Source: Aliidiomarina haloalkalitolerans | GTDB lineage: Bacteria; Pseudomonadota; Gammaproteobacteria; Enterobacterales; Alteromonadaceae | DNA: 64,000 nt | Direction of reading: 5' to 3' | Assembly (NCBI RefSeq): GCF_003987315.1 | Contig: NZ_PIPI01000004.1 | Coordinates: forward strand, 124,001 to 188,000 | Shown here: piece after piece, positions 35,662-45,625 of the stretch | How positions within the stretch are numbered: the stretch's first letter is position 1 | Layout: each line of letters begins with the position of its first letter | The notes under the pieces: generated by a model | Seen by the model: only the letters and a program-made list of their open reading frames with translations | Database searches by the model: none | Told to the model about the DNA's origin: nothing | Program-made: the position numbers and the translations under genes

Positions 35662-36822
35662 ATGCCTACGTCTGCAACAGTTGTGATTGCCGGTGGCGGC
35701 CTAACCGGTTGCCTGACGGGCTTGGTGCTACAACGCAAATTCCCGCAAGCGCGCATTGTCATTCTTGATCAACAGTCCGGTGAACCACGTCAAGACCCGC
35801 GTGGCCTTGCACTTGCGCTGCGCACCCAAGAAGTGCTCGCCGAGTATGGTGTGTGGCGAGACGAATTGGCCAATAGCCCAGCCATTCGCAATATTCATGT
35901 CTCGGACGCCAATAGCCCCGGTACCATGACCATGCATGCAGCGCGGGTCAAGCTACCGGCACTGGGTTATGTTGCCATGGCCGGTTTGCTGCAGAAGCAA
36001 CTCACAGCAGCGTGCCAACGGCAAGTAATAGAACATCGTTTTGACGTCACGATTACCGCACTCAAAGCGCAAGCACATGGTTACTTATTGCAGTTGAGTA
36101 CTGGCGAAGAATTACATGCAGATTTACTGGTGGTGGCTGAGGGGGGCAATTCGTCGACGCGAAATCTCTTAGGTGTCGCCATGCAGCAGTTTGCTTATGA
36201 GCAAGTTGCGGTGGCCGCCCATGTCACCTTTGCCAAGCAGCACCAAGGTTGGGCTTACGAACGGTTTACCAGCACTGGACCGGTAGCGTTGTTACCTCAA
36301 GGTCGCGATCAAGCTGCTTTAGTATGGTGCATGACCGCGGAGCAAGCGCAACAACTGCACAGCGCTACAGAAACTGAACGCCTGCGCCAAGTGCAACGTG
36401 TGTTTGGTGCCGCACCAGGACGCATTCAAGACTTGCAGCTACAAGCGACATTTCCTTTACAGCTGGCGCTTGCTGAGCGTGTTGTTGGCCATCGTCACGT
36501 CATCCTTGGTAATGCCGCACATACATTGCACCCGGTTGCTGGGCAGGGCTATAACCTCGCAGTGCGCGATATTCTCGACTTAGCTGAAAGTCTGCATGAG
36601 CAAGATTTTGCCAGCATCGGTCAGTTGTCGCACTATGAAGCGCGGCGGCAGCATGATTATCAAGAAATAATTACGCTCACGCACGGGCTCGTTACTGTGT
36701 TTTCGAACACCGACACCTTGTGGCGCAATGTCCGCAGTAAAGGTCTTTATTTAATGCGCACCTGCAACTTGCTTAGTCGGCCACTGATGCGTAAGGCCAT
36801 GGGCTTTCGAAGCTTAATTTAA
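35662..36822 (+). CDS. ubiH: 2-octaprenyl-6-methoxyphenol hydroxylase UbiH
   Basis: UbiH is an FAD-dependent monooxygenase that hydroxylates the ring in ubiquinone synthesis. The 386-residue protein has the N-terminal FAD-binding GGGLTGCLTG, the middle VVAEGGNSSTRNLL motif and the C-terminal GNAAHTLHPVAGQGYNLAVRD. The GNAA form, instead of GDAA, distinguishes UbiH from UbiI and matches E. coli. It starts 2 bases after pepP and is followed by ubiI. Confidence 0.94.
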   Translation: MPTSATVVIAGGGLTGCLTGLVLQRKFPQARIVILDQQSGEPRQDPRGLALALRTQEVLAEYGVWRDELANSPAIRNIHVSDANSPGTMTMHAARVKLPALGYVAMAGLLQKQLTAACQRQVIEHRFDVTITALKAQAHGYLLQLSTGEELHADLLVVAEGGNSSTRNLLGVAMQQFAYEQVAVAAHVTFAKQHQGWAYERFTSTGPVALLPQGRDQAALVWCMTAEQAQQLHSATETERLRQVQRVFGAAPGRIQDLQLQATFPLQLALAERVVGHRHVILGNAAHTLHPVAGQGYNLAVRDILDLAESLHEQDFASIGQLSHYEARRQHDYQEIITLTHGLVTVFSNTDTLWRNVRSKGLYLMRTCNLLSRPLMRKAMGFRSLI

Positions 36823-36851
36823 CCGTCAGGTGAGACAGGAAGGAATTATCA

Positions 36852-38036
36852 ATGGCGTTGAAACGAACACAGGTACTCATTGTTGGCGGCGGCATGGTTG
36901 GGCTGGCATTGGCCTGTGCATTGGCACAAGCCGGTCGTGAGGTCGTGGTTGTTGAACGTCAGGCGCGCGATGGTGAGTTCCCACGAGAACCGACACTGCG
37001 GGTGAGTGCCATTAATCTCGGCGCACAACGTTGGCTAAGCGAGCTTGGTGGTTGGGTGCCAACAGACCGTAGTTGCCAATATCACGGCATGGAAGTGTGG
37101 GACGCAGATAGCTTTGGACGCATTGCCTTTAGCGCAGCGAGTGCCGACTTACCGCATTTAGGCACGATAGTTGAAAATGCCGTCGTCGAAGCCTCGTTAT
37201 GGCAAGCTGCAGAGAAGCTGGGTGTCACTTTAGTGAGTGGTGTACAGGTAAGTGCGCCAGAATTTCATGAACAAGATGTCACGGTGCAGCTCGACAATGG
37301 CGATTTGATTCTTGCCCAGTTATTGGTTGCTGCCGATGGCGCGAACTCGGCGCTGCGAGCGCAAGTCGCCACACCTGTGATTCACCGCGATTACGAACAA
37401 CATGGCTTAGTTGCAACCATTCGCAGCACCGAGCCACATGAAGGCGTGGCGCGGCAGGTATTTTTGCCGGGCGGTCCGTTAGCGCTGTTGCCGCTGGCCG
37501 ACCCACACAGCCTGTCGATTGTGTGGAGCTTGCCAGTGAACGCAGCGAAAGACTTGTGTGCGTTAGAAGCAAGTGAGTTTAATCGTCAGTTAACCGTAGC
37601 CAGTGACAACCGACTTGGCTTGCTTGAATGCATCAGTGAACGTGTCAGTTTTCCACTTACCATGCGCTATGCGCAGGAATGGATTTACCAACGTCAGGTT
37701 CTGGTTGGCGATGCAGCCCATACCATTCATCCGCTAGCGGGGCAGGGAGTCAACTTAGGCTTTGCCGACGCACATTTGCTCGCTGAAGTTTTAAATGGCC
37801 TTGGGACGCTCAATGGGCAATGGGATCAGCAGCAGCTGCAACGACAACTGCGCCACTATCAACGAGCACGCAAAACCGCAGCACTGCGTCACATCGCGAC
37901 CATGGAAAGTTTCCATCAGCTCTTCCGCCCGACCAATCCGCTATTGAAACTCGCGCGAGGAGTTGGCTTAAAAGTGGCAGACCAACTTAATCCGTTGAAA
38001 GACTTTTTCCTGCAACAGGCCAATAAACTCGACTAG
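36852..38036 (+). CDS. ubiI: Ubiquinone C5-hydroxylase UbiI
   Basis: UbiI (VisC) is the second FAD-dependent hydroxylase of the pathway and adds the oxygen at C5 of the ring. The 394-residue protein has GGGMVGLALACALAQAG, the VAADGANSALR motif and GDAAHTIHPLAGQGVNLGFADAHLLAE, which is the UbiI-type signature. The C-terminal TNPLLKLARGVGLKVADQL also matches. It is the last gene of the ygfB-pepP-ubiHI run; its stop lies in a 10-bp tandem repeat and it converges on a LysR gene. Confidence 0.94.
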   Translation: MALKRTQVLIVGGGMVGLALACALAQAGREVVVVERQARDGEFPREPTLRVSAINLGAQRWLSELGGWVPTDRSCQYHGMEVWDADSFGRIAFSAASADLPHLGTIVENAVVEASLWQAAEKLGVTLVSGVQVSAPEFHEQDVTVQLDNGDLILAQLLVAADGANSALRAQVATPVIHRDYEQHGLVATIRSTEPHEGVARQVFLPGGPLALLPLADPHSLSIVWSLPVNAAKDLCALEASEFNRQLTVASDNRLGLLECISERVSFPLTMRYAQEWIYQRQVLVGDAAHTIHPLAGQGVNLGFADAHLLAEVLNGLGTLNGQWDQQQLQRQLRHYQRARKTAALRHIATMESFHQLFRPTNPLLKLARGVGLKVADQLNPLKDFFLQQANKLD

Positions 38037-38060
38037 ATTCGACTTAGGTCGACTGTTTAG
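38027..38060. repeat. 10-bp tandem repeat (3 copies) spanning the ubiI stop codon
   Basis: Units 38027-38036, 38037-38046 and 38047-38056 each contain TCGACT. The ubiI stop TAG (38034-38036) is in the first copy, and further TAG triplets occur at 38045 and 38058, covering two of the three frames. Confidence 0.75.
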
Positions 38061-38068
38061 ACCCAGCA

Positions 38069-38920
38069 TTAATTTTGTGGGTTGAGATAGTCTTGCAAGT
38101 ACGCGAGCAAATGCTCCGCTGCTGCATTGGGTCGTTGGGTGTGCCGCTCGAGATAAATGCCCACGGTCCCTAAACTGGGTAGTTCGCTGTGTTTTAGTTC
38201 AACCAGATCTTGTGGCAGCGAGCTTTTCGCCAGCACGGTAATGCCAAGGTCACTTTTAAGCGCCGCGCTAATACCGGTCAGATCACTGTTGGTATAGGCG
38301 ATACGATGCTCGTTCTGATGTTGCTTGAGTGCTTGTAGCGCTCGCCGCCGATAGATACAACCTTCAGCAGCAACCACAAGCGGTAGTTGCTGAGGCCACT
38401 GATAATCAGCGCGACCCGCAACCCAAATCAAGGCGTCTTCTTTCACTTTTACCGCGTCTGCTGGCGCTTGTTCGGCAACCGTCAGAATAATATCGAACTG
38501 CCCGCGGCTGGCGCCAAGCCGCAGATCACGACTGAGCGCAGATGTGACCTCGAGACTAATTTGCGGATAGCTACTCGAGAACTGCCCAAGAATGCGTGGT
38601 AACAACGCCGTTGCAAATTCACTCGGGATACCTAGCCGAACCTGTCCCGACACCGAATCGGCGGTAAAACGCGATAAAAGCTGGTCGTGCAAACCGAGAA
38701 TTTGCCGTGCAGCTTGATAAAGATCTTGGCCGGCAGCCGTCAGTTTCATTTTATTGCCATGGCGTTCGACAAAAGTCGAACCAAGCTGATCTTCGAGGCG
38801 TTTAATTTGCAAGCTAATAGCAGGCTGCGAGCGTCCTAGGTGCTCACCAGCAAGGGTGTAGCTTTGTAAATCAGTGACGGTGACAAATGCCCGCAGGTTT
38901 TCGAGTGGAATGTGTTTCAT
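38069..38920 (-). CDS. LysR-family transcriptional regulator
   Basis: A 283-residue LysR-type regulator. The N-terminal winged helix is intact (LENLRAFVTVTDLQSYTLAGEHLGRSQPAISLQIKRLEDQLG), followed by the substrate-binding domain beginning VRLGIPSEFATALLP. The DNA-binding part resembles LrhA-like regulators, but the effector and targets are unknown. It is divergent from gcvT across about 200 bases, so the glycine cleavage operon is a possible target. It is not obviously GcvA. Confidence 0.88.
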   Translation of the reverse strand: MKHIPLENLRAFVTVTDLQSYTLAGEHLGRSQPAISLQIKRLEDQLGSTFVERHGNKMKLTAAGQDLYQAARQILGLHDQLLSRFTADSVSGQVRLGIPSEFATALLPRILGQFSSSYPQISLEVTSALSRDLRLGASRGQFDIILTVAEQAPADAVKVKEDALIWVAGRADYQWPQQLPLVVAAEGCIYRRRALQALKQHQNEHRIAYTNSDLTGISAALKSDLGITVLAKSSLPQDLVELKHSELPSLGTVGIYLERHTQRPNAAAEHLLAYLQDYLNPQN

Positions 38921-39050
38921 AACGGGGTTACTTTAGTTCTCTTGAGCTCACTAAGCCGACAGGTAAACTCGACCGCAGAATAAAATTAATATTCTCAATA
39001 GTATTGCTTGAGTCATTAATTTTGTAAATAACCTTATTGCCCTTTTTAAT

Positions 39051-39079
39051 TTGTTGCTTTGGGTTCAGCGGCCTATAAT
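39051..39079 (+). promoter_or_regulatory. Sigma-70-type promoter for gcvTHP
   Basis: TTGTTG (39051-39056) and a perfect TATAAT (39074-39079) are separated by 17 bases, 46 bases before the gcvT ATG. No glycine-riboswitch pattern is seen between the promoter and the gene; the leader is too short for one. Confidence 0.7.
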
Positions 39080-39124
39080 GGCTGCCATTCAGCTGTCCAA
39101 AAAATCGACAAAAGTGAGATTAAC

Positions 39125-40210
39125 ATGGCACAACGTACACCGCTTTATCAACATCACCTCGACGCTGGCGCGAAAATGGTCGACTTCCATGGTTGGGATA
39201 TGCCGTTAAACTATGGTTCGCAAATTGAAGAGCACCATGCGGTGCGTCAAAACGTTGGCATGTTCGACGTGTCACACATGACCATTGTTGATGTGACAGG
39301 ACCGGAAGCGAAAGCTTACTTACGCCGTTTATTGGCGAATGACGTTGCGAAGCTGCAAATGCCAGGTAAAGCCTTGTACACCGCTATGTTGAATGAAGCG
39401 GGTGGCGTGATCGACGACCTCATCGTTTATTTCTTCAATGACGAGTCGTATCGTTTAGTGGTTAATTCGGCAACTCGTGACAAAGACTTAGCGTGGATGG
39501 AAGCGCAAAGCGGTGAATTCGATGTTGCCATTACTGAGCGCACCGAATTTGCGATGTTGGCAGTTCAAGGCCCACAAGCTCCAGCGACCGTTGCGAAGTT
39601 ACTAACCGCAGAGCAACAGGCACAAGTTGCCGCAATGAAGCCTTTTGTTGGCCTACAAATGGACGACCTCTTCATTGCCACCACCGGTTACACCGGTGAA
39701 GCCGGCTATGAAATTATCATTCCAGCTGACGTTGTCGGTTCAGTTTGGAACCGCTTAGTGGAACTTGGCGTGAAACCTTGTGGTCTAGGTGCACGTGACA
39801 CTTTGCGTTTAGAAGCTGGCATGAACCTGTATGGCCAAGACATGGACGAAACTGTTTCACCATTGGCCGCTAACATGGCATGGTCAGTTGCGTTTGAACC
39901 TGCGGATCGTGACTTTATCGGTCGCAGTGCGCTAGAAGCGCAAAAAGTCGCAGGTACGGAAAAATTAGTCGGCTTGGTGATGCAAGAAAAAGGCGTTTTG
40001 CGCGCCGGCTTGAAAGTCATAGTTGACGGCGGTGAAGGCGTGATTACCTCAGGCACATTCTCACCAACTTTAGGTTACAGCATTGCCCTTGCACGAGTAC
40101 CACAACCGGTTGGTGACACTGCAGAAGTGGAAATGCGCAAAAAAATGGTTACAGTAAAGGTTGTGAAGCCTTCTTTTGTTCGTAACGGCAAAGCAGTCGT
40201 CACCCTGTAA
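39125..40210 (+). CDS. gcvT: Glycine cleavage system aminomethyltransferase (T protein)
   Basis: GcvT transfers the methylene group from lipoyl-bound aminomethyl to tetrahydrofolate, releasing ammonia. The 361-residue protein contains [57 protein letters not shown] and [21 protein letters not shown], which form the folate site. The start is chosen at [11 protein letters not shown] by alignment with E. coli; the frame is open upstream to 39059, but that segment overlaps the promoter. It is the first gene of gcvTHP. Confidence 0.97.
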   Translation: MAQRTPLYQHHLDAGAKMVDFHGWDMPLNYGSQIEEHHAVRQNVGMFDVSHMTIVDVTGPEAKAYLRRLLANDVAKLQMPGKALYTAMLNEAGGVIDDLIVYFFNDESYRLVVNSATRDKDLAWMEAQSGEFDVAITERTEFAMLAVQGPQAPATVAKLLTAEQQAQVAAMKPFVGLQMDDLFIATTGYTGEAGYEIIIPADVVGSVWNRLVELGVKPCGLGARDTLRLEAGMNLYGQDMDETVSPLAANMAWSVAFEPADRDFIGRSALEAQKVAGTEKLVGLVMQEKGVLRAGLKVIVDGGEGVITSGTFSPTLGYSIALARVPQPVGDTAEVEMRKKMVTVKVVKPSFVRNGKAVVTL

Positions 40211-40275
40211 CCGAAAACTCATTTTTCTATTAACAACAAGGCAGTGTCCATTAGGACTGAATTAAGGATTACCTT

Positions 40276-40665
40276 ATGAGCAATGTACCAACTGAATTAA
40301 AATATGCAGCGTCGCACGAGTGGATCCGCGATGAGGGCGATGGAATTTATACGGTCGGTATCACCGAGCACGCTCAAGAACTTTTGGGTGACATGGTGTT
40401 CGTTGACCTTCCTGAAGTTGGCGATAACGTTTCTGCCGGTGACGACGTCGCCGTTGCTGAATCAGTGAAAGCTGCATCGGACATTTACGCACCAATCGCT
40501 GGTGAAATCGTTGCTGTGAACGAAGAGCTAGAAGACTCACCTGAGTTGGTCAACAGCGACCCATACGGTGATGGCTGGTTATTCAAAATTAAAGCAGACG
40601 ACGAAACTGAAGTCGAAGGCTTACTTGACGCTGAAGGCTACGCCGCGTCAATTGAAGAAGACTAA
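40276..40665 (+). CDS. gcvH: Glycine cleavage system H protein
   Basis: The 129-residue lipoyl carrier protein shuttles the aminomethyl intermediate between GcvP and GcvT. It has [26 protein letters not shown] and the lipoylation site Lys in [13 protein letters not shown]. It lies 65 bases after gcvT and is separated from gcvP by 111 bases that contain a hairpin. Confidence 0.97.
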   Translation: MSNVPTELKYAASHEWIRDEGDGIYTVGITEHAQELLGDMVFVDLPEVGDNVSAGDDVAVAESVKAASDIYAPIAGEIVAVNEELEDSPELVNSDPYGDGWLFKIKADDETEVEGLLDAEGYAASIEED

Positions 40666-40677
40666 GCTGCAATGCAG

Positions 40678-40705
40678 AAAAGGCCCCAGTCACGCTGGGG
40701 CCTTT
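40678..40705 (+). terminator. Hairpin between gcvH and gcvP
   Basis: AAAGGCCCCAG and CTGGGGCCTTT form an 11-bp GC-rich stem around a 5-base loop, but only three T residues follow directly. It may be a partial terminator or mRNA-stabilising element that sets the GcvP to GcvTH ratio. Confidence 0.65.
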
Positions 40706-40776
40706 GTCGTTAATTAAAGCGCTACAAAATTAGACTTTATTCTTTTTATTCATGAGTTTACGCAGGATACAGGCAC

Positions 40777-43659
40777 ATGAGCAGTAAAACGCTAAAACAG
40801 TTAGAGCGTCATGACGAGTTTGTCGCCCGTCATATTGGCCCCGATGCAGCAGAACAAGCAGCGATGCTTGCAGCCGTTGGCGCCGAGTCATTAGAAGATA
40901 TGACGAAACAGACGGTTCCCGGCTCAATTTTACGCGAACCATTCTTAGAAATTGGCGACTCAATGACTGAGCGTGATGCATTAGCTCGCCTGCGCGCCAT
41001 TGCGAAAAAGAATAAAGTTTTCTCTAGCTTCATCGGTATGGGTTACTACGACACCCTGATTCCGAATGTGATTCTACGCAACGTGTTGGAAAACCCAGGT
41101 TGGTACACCGCGTATACGCCATATCAACCAGAAATCGCGCAAGGTCGCTTGCAAGCAATTTTGAACTTCCAACAAATGACCATTGACCTGACTGGTTTAG
41201 AAATTGCCAGTGCGTCATTACTTGACGAAGCAACTGCAGCGGCCGAAGCGATGGCGATGGCACAGCGTGTGAGCAAATCAAAGTCGAACGCCTTCTTCAT
41301 TGCCGATAACGTCTTCCCACAGACCGTTGACGTCGTTAAAGCGCGTGCGGACATGTTTGGTTTCGATATTATTCAAGGCCCGTGGCAAGACGCTGGCAAG
41401 CACGATGTATTCGGTGCCTTATTACAAAGCCCTGCAGAGAACGGTGAAGTTCTCGACTTGACACAAGTGATTGCTGAAGTACAAGCGAACAAAGGTTTGG
41501 TTGCAGTCGCTACCGACCTAATGAGCTTAGTGGCGTGTAAGTCACCGGGCGAAATGGGTGCGGACATGGTCTTCGGTTCGGCTCAGCGTTTTGGTGTACC
41601 AATGGGTTACGGTGGACCACACGCAGCATTCTTTGCCACGCGTGATAAGTTCAAGCGGGCGATTCCAGGTCGGATTATCGGTGTGTCGATCGATAGCCGT
41701 GGGAAAACTGCATTGCGCATGGCCATGCAAACCCGTGAGCAGCATATTCGCCGCGAGAAAGCGACGTCGAACATCTGTACTGCTCAAGTATTGTTAGCCA
41801 ACATCGCATCGTTCTATGCGGTGTACCATGGCCCACAAGGCTTGAAAAACATTGCTGGTCGTATTCATCGCTTAACTGACATTTTAGCGACAGGCTTAAG
41901 CAAAAAAGGCTTTGCGCCAGTGAACCAAACTTGGTTCGACACTATTACGATTAAAGCCGAAGGTGAAGTGCGCGCGGCTATCTTGGCTCGTGCTGAAGCG
42001 GCTGAACTGAACTTCCGCATCGACCGTGACGGTTTGCTCGGTATTAGCTTTGACGAAGCGAAAACCCGTGCTGACGTGGCGCGTTTGTTTGACGTGATTT
42101 TGGGCGAAGGCCATGGCTTAGACGTCGACTCTTTGGACAGCGAAGCACAGAACAGCCAGTCGATCCCGGCTGAATTGCAGCGCACTAGCGAGTTCCTGAC
42201 CCACGAAGTGTTTAACCAGTATCACTCAGAAACTGAAATGCTGCGTTACATCCGTCAGCTCGAAGGCAAAGACTTGGCCTTGAACCACAGTATGATTTCA
42301 CTTGGTTCATGTACCATGAAGCTAAACGCGACCGCGGAAATGATTCCAATTACGTGGCCAGAGTTTGCGAACTTGCACCCGTTCTGCCCATTGAACCAAG
42401 CCCAAGGCTACGCAGAAATGCTCAGCACCTTGTCGACTTGGTTAATTGACATTACCGGCTACGACGCTATGTCGATGCAGCCAAACTCAGGTGCACAGGG
42501 CGAATACGCTGGCTTGTTAGCTATTCAGCGTTACCATCAGAGCCGTGGCGAAGGCCACCGAAATGTCTGTTTGATTCCTGAGTCTGCGCACGGGACCAAC
42601 CCGGCGTCGGCGCAAATGGCGAGCATGAAAGTTGTTGTCGTTGCCTGTGATAAGAAAGGTAACGTCGACATTAACGACCTGCGCGAGAAAGCAGCAGCTG
42701 TGTCTGATCAGCTGAGCTGTGTCATGGTCACTTATCCGTCGACGCACGGTGTGTATGAAGAGCAGATTCGTGATATCTGTGACATCATTCATGAGCACGG
42801 CGGCCAAGTGTACATGGACGGCGCCAACATGAACGCGCAAGTCGGTGTCACCTCCCCAGGCTATATCGGTTCTGACGTTTCGCACCTGAACCTGCACAAA
42901 ACCTTCTGTATCCCGCACGGTGGTGGTGGCCCAGGTATGGGTCCAATTGGCGTGAAGAGCCATTTAGCACCATTCTTACCAGGTCACGTCATGGTTGACG
43001 GCGAAGGCCTTGCGCACGGCAACGGCGCAGTCTCAGCAGCACCATACGGCAGTGCTAGCATTCTGCCAATTTCATGGATGTACATCGCCATGATGGGCAG
43101 CAAAGGCCTGCGTGAAGCGACTGAAGTGGCAATCTTGAATGCTAACTACATGGCCAAGCGTTTAGGTGAACACTTCCCAATTCTGTTCACCGGCCGTAAT
43201 GACCGTGTCGCGCACGAATGTATTATCGACTTACGCCCACTGAAAGAAGCAACGGGCATTGCCGAAATTGACGTGGCGAAGCGTTTGCAAGACTTCGGTT
43301 TCCACTCACCAACCATGAGCTTCCCAGTTGCGGGTACGCTGATGATTGAGCCAACTGAGTCTGAGTCAAAAGCAGAAATGGATCGCTTCTGTGACGCGAT
43401 GGCGGCAATTAAAGCTGAAATCGATAAAGTTGCAGCTGGCGAGTGGCCAGCAGATAACAACCCATTGGTGAACGCACCGCACACGTTAGCGGACATCACC
43501 AGCGCATGGGATCGCCCGTACTCGATTGAAGAAGCAGTCTTCCCGAAAGTGTGGCTACGTGACCATAAGTTCTGGCCAACCGTGAACCGCATCGACGACG
43601 TCTACGGCGACCGTAACTTAGTGTGCAGCTGCCCACCGCTGTCGGCGTATCAAGAGTAA
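40777..43659 (+). CDS. gcvP: Glycine dehydrogenase (decarboxylating), P protein
   Basis: GcvP decarboxylates glycine with pyridoxal phosphate and loads the aminomethyl group on GcvH. The 960-residue protein is of the single-chain alpha-beta type, with N-terminal [26 protein letters not shown], the C-half motif GSCTMKLNA, and the PLP-binding Lys708 in [24 protein letters not shown]. It follows gcvH after a hairpin and is followed by a strong terminator. Confidence 0.98.
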   Translation: MSSKTLKQLERHDEFVARHIGPDAAEQAAMLAAVGAESLEDMTKQTVPGSILREPFLEIGDSMTERDALARLRAIAKKNKVFSSFIGMGYYDTLIPNVILRNVLENPGWYTAYTPYQPEIAQGRLQAILNFQQMTIDLTGLEIASASLLDEATAAAEAMAMAQRVSKSKSNAFFIADNVFPQTVDVVKARADMFGFDIIQGPWQDAGKHDVFGALLQSPAENGEVLDLTQVIAEVQANKGLVAVATDLMSLVACKSPGEMGADMVFGSAQRFGVPMGYGGPHAAFFATRDKFKRAIPGRIIGVSIDSRGKTALRMAMQTREQHIRREKATSNICTAQVLLANIASFYAVYHGPQGLKNIAGRIHRLTDILATGLSKKGFAPVNQTWFDTITIKAEGEVRAAILARAEAAELNFRIDRDGLLGISFDEAKTRADVARLFDVILGEGHGLDVDSLDSEAQNSQSIPAELQRTSEFLTHEVFNQYHSETEMLRYIRQLEGKDLALNHSMISLGSCTMKLNATAEMIPITWPEFANLHPFCPLNQAQGYAEMLSTLSTWLIDITGYDAMSMQPNSGAQGEYAGLLAIQRYHQSRGEGHRNVCLIPESAHGTNPASAQMASMKVVVVACDKKGNVDINDLREKAAAVSDQLSCVMVTYPSTHGVYEEQIRDICDIIHEHGGQVYMDGANMNAQVGVTSPGYIGSDVSHLNLHKTFCIPHGGGGPGMGPIGVKSHLAPFLPGHVMVDGEGLAHGNGAVSAAPYGSASILPISWMYIAMMGSKGLREATEVAILNANYMAKRLGEHFPILFTGRNDRVAHECIIDLRPLKEATGIAEIDVAKRLQDFGFHSPTMSFPVAGTLMIEPTESESKAEMDRFCDAMAAIKAEIDKVAAGEWPADNNPLVNAPHTLADITSAWDRPYSIEEAVFPKVWLRDHKFWPTVNRIDDVYGDRNLVCSCPPLSAYQE

Positions 43660-43682
43660 TTGATTTGCTGTTGAGATAAGAG

Positions 43683-43710
43683 AAATGCGCGGCACTGCCG
43701 CGCATTTTTT
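43683..43710 (+). terminator. Intrinsic terminator after gcvP
   Basis: AAATGCGCGG pairs with CCGCGCATTT around a 5-base loop, and T residues run to 43710. It ends the gcvTHP transcript. Confidence 0.93.
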
Positions 43711-43786
43711 ATGGGTTGGATTTTCTCGTAACAGTAAAATTCAAACTACAAAGCGTCACTTCTTCTTTCAACCCCGACCTGCATGA

Positions 43787-44338
43787 TTAATTTTCGTTTT
43801 GCTGTTCCGCACGAGCCTTTGACTCAGCGAGTGACGGAACCCGCCATTCAGCGCGTTGTTCGTCAGTGACTGCACCTTCTTGAATATCATAGAGATGCCA
43901 GTGACCGTCATCGTCGATTTTGAATTGTGTGCCATACCACTGCGGCTGATCAAAATACATGAGTAAGCGGTCCCAAGACGCGGCTTGCATCCATGTTGCG
44001 CGGTCAAAGCCTAAATGCGCGGCAATGGTGGCAAACGAGTGCGCTAAACGAATATCGTCCACGCTGTCGCCATGCTGAAAAATGACCGCGGCATGAAAGT
44101 AATCGAGCCCCGTTCTGATTTCTCCTTGAGCAAGCATTGCCGAGACTTTAGTGCGATTTTCTTTATCCAACACACTTAGTTCATCCCAATCGATATCGGC
44201 GTTTCGACGAGCATTTTGGTCGGATTCAAATAAGCGTTGTAGCTCCATATTGTCCTCTGCACTTGCAGTTGCAGGCGAGAGTAAGAGGGCAATGAGGACT
44301 AAGGGTGTGAGTAGTTTGATGAGCATTTTGGGTTCCAT
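43787..44338 (-). CDS. Exported DUF6624-like protein
   Basis: A 183-residue protein with an N-terminal signal peptide (hydrophobic stretch to about residue 27, SASA before EDN). The mature part contains LQRLFESDQNARR, DKENRTKVSAMLAQGEIRTGLDYFHAAVIFQHGDS, AHSFATIAAHLGFDRATWM and YFDQPQWYGTQF. The DQ, D-R, AAxIFQHG and QxYGTQ pattern fits DUF6624. The biochemical function is unknown. Two ATGs (44338, 44326) are possible starts and neither has a strong ribosome binding site. It is the most downstream of five minus-strand accessory genes. Confidence 0.65.
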   Translation of the reverse strand: MEPKMLIKLLTPLVLIALLLSPATASAEDNMELQRLFESDQNARRNADIDWDELSVLDKENRTKVSAMLAQGEIRTGLDYFHAAVIFQHGDSVDDIRLAHSFATIAAHLGFDRATWMQAASWDRLLMYFDQPQWYGTQFKIDDDGHWHLYDIQEGAVTDEQRAEWRVPSLAESKARAEQQNEN

Positions 44339-44477
44339 TTCTGAGAGTCGAAAGTGCGATCAATTTCCGGAGCACGACTAATGACTGGGTCCAGATTGAT
44401 GTTCAACTCAGAGAGAAAAACTGCACCTTCTGAGGAACTGATTTGCAATGCAACTGCTGCATGCTTGGTTAAATGCA

Positions 44478-45056
44478 TTATTCAAGTATACCTGCATTAA
44501 CCGCGTCTTCTAGCTTATTACGCATAACAGACCAAAGCTCCTTGCTACCCTTCTCAATTCGCTGATTTACCGAAAACACTTGTTCTTTTGTTATGCCATG
44601 TGTTTTCCAGCTGTGGCCGCCGCCATGAATGTTGTGTAGTAAAGGGGTTACGCGGTCTATAGCTTTCGCGAAGCGAGCGTCAGCAGTTTCTCCGTTTTCA
44701 AATTCATACCATAGTTCCAAAAACTCCTTGCTCATTTCCCCAGGCAAGGTACTCAGAATCCGATTAATGCCCGCAGTTTCTTGGGCTTTAACATCGTGAG
44801 TCTCGCTTTTGTAAACAATGGTATCTCCAGCATCAATCTCACCAAGATCATGAATAAGTAGCATTTTAATTACGCGATTGATGTCGATTTCATCATTCGC
44901 ATAATCCTTCAGCATCAGGGCTGTAAGACACACATGCCAACTGTGTTCTGCCGAATTCTCGAATCGCTCAAGACCCACTGGCTTTGTTTGTCGATGTACG
45001 TTTTTCAATTTCTCAACCTCGACAATAAAGCTGAGGATTTTTTCTATGTTGTCCAC
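44478..45056 (-). CDS. HD-domain phosphohydrolase (YfbR-like)
   Basis: A 192-residue HD-superfamily protein with metal ligands His38 (NSAEHSWHV), His69-Asp70 (LLIHDLGEIDAGDT) and Asp in AKAIDRVTPLLHN. This is the HD_3 group that includes 5'-nucleotidase YfbR, so it probably cleaves phosphate from a nucleotide. The GTG at 45056 is chosen because AGGGAGA precedes it and homology starts there; the frame stays open 42 codons further upstream to an ATG at 45182, which encodes an extension not expected in the family. Confidence 0.82.
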   Translation of the reverse strand: MDNIEKILSFIVEVEKLKNVHRQTKPVGLERFENSAEHSWHVCLTALMLKDYANDEIDINRVIKMLLIHDLGEIDAGDTIVYKSETHDVKAQETAGINRILSTLPGEMSKEFLELWYEFENGETADARFAKAIDRVTPLLHNIHGGGHSWKTHGITKEQVFSVNQRIEKGSKELWSVMRNKLEDAVNAGILE

Positions 45057-45205
45057 TATTTCTCCCTGATAGTTAACGCCCACTGCTGCGACTTGTTCAA
45101 TGGTATAACCCTCGGCTTTGCAATATAAGTGTAAACTCTCGAAAGAGACTTCGCCGTCCAAGCGACCATAAGACGCGAGCATTCCATATCTTCAGAGTTG
45201 GATAC

Positions 45206-45541
45206 TCACTCAGTGGCCGCTTGTTTTGATTGAGTGTAGGTATACTCTAACGAGACTACCGCGGCACATAGACCACTGAAAGCAAGAGTTGCTAGCGCAC
45301 TCACCACACTCCAGAGTGAAGCCACTATCGCCAAGCCAGTATGATTAGGCTTGGTGAACGTAAGCGTCGTACCGGAGCCGAGGTCCTGTGTAATCACGCC
45401 AGATTCAAGAAACGGAGCCACAATCATTAAAGTGATCGCGATTGCAAAGAGGATGAAGCTGATAAAACCGATTAAGCGGGCTGCAATCAACAAAGGTCCA
45501 AGATTAACGGTTTTGATGCGAGAATAAGGATAGATTTTCAT
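45206..45541 (-). CDS. Small two-helix membrane protein of unknown function
   Basis: A 111-residue protein with two strong membrane helices (about residues 15-45 and 68-95) joined by a polar loop of about 20 residues containing GSGTTLTF. I do not recognise the family. It has its own AAAGGAAC ribosome binding site about 7 bases before the ATG. It lies between an alpha/beta hydrolase and the HD protein on the same strand, with about 85 bases to the former. Confidence 0.6.
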   Translation of the reverse strand: MKIYPYSRIKTVNLGPLLIAARLIGFISFILFAIAITLMIVAPFLESGVITQDLGSGTTLTFTKPNHTGLAIVASLWSVVSALATLAFSGLCAAVVSLEYTYTQSKQAATE

Positions 45542-45625
45542 AAAAGTTCCTTTTTATTGTTTTAGTTATCTTTTGACGCGGGCCAATTCATTGAGCTTAC
45601 ATAAATGACATGGAAGTGTCGACTT

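Noticed and set aside
38921-39124. Glycine riboswitch upstream of gcvT
   Set aside because: No tandem aptamer pattern is seen and the leader after the promoter is only about 40 bases.
40830-43705. Several minus-strand ORFs opposite gcvP
   Set aside because: All are shadows of the strongly biased gcvP codon usage; none has a ribosome binding site or recognisable domain.
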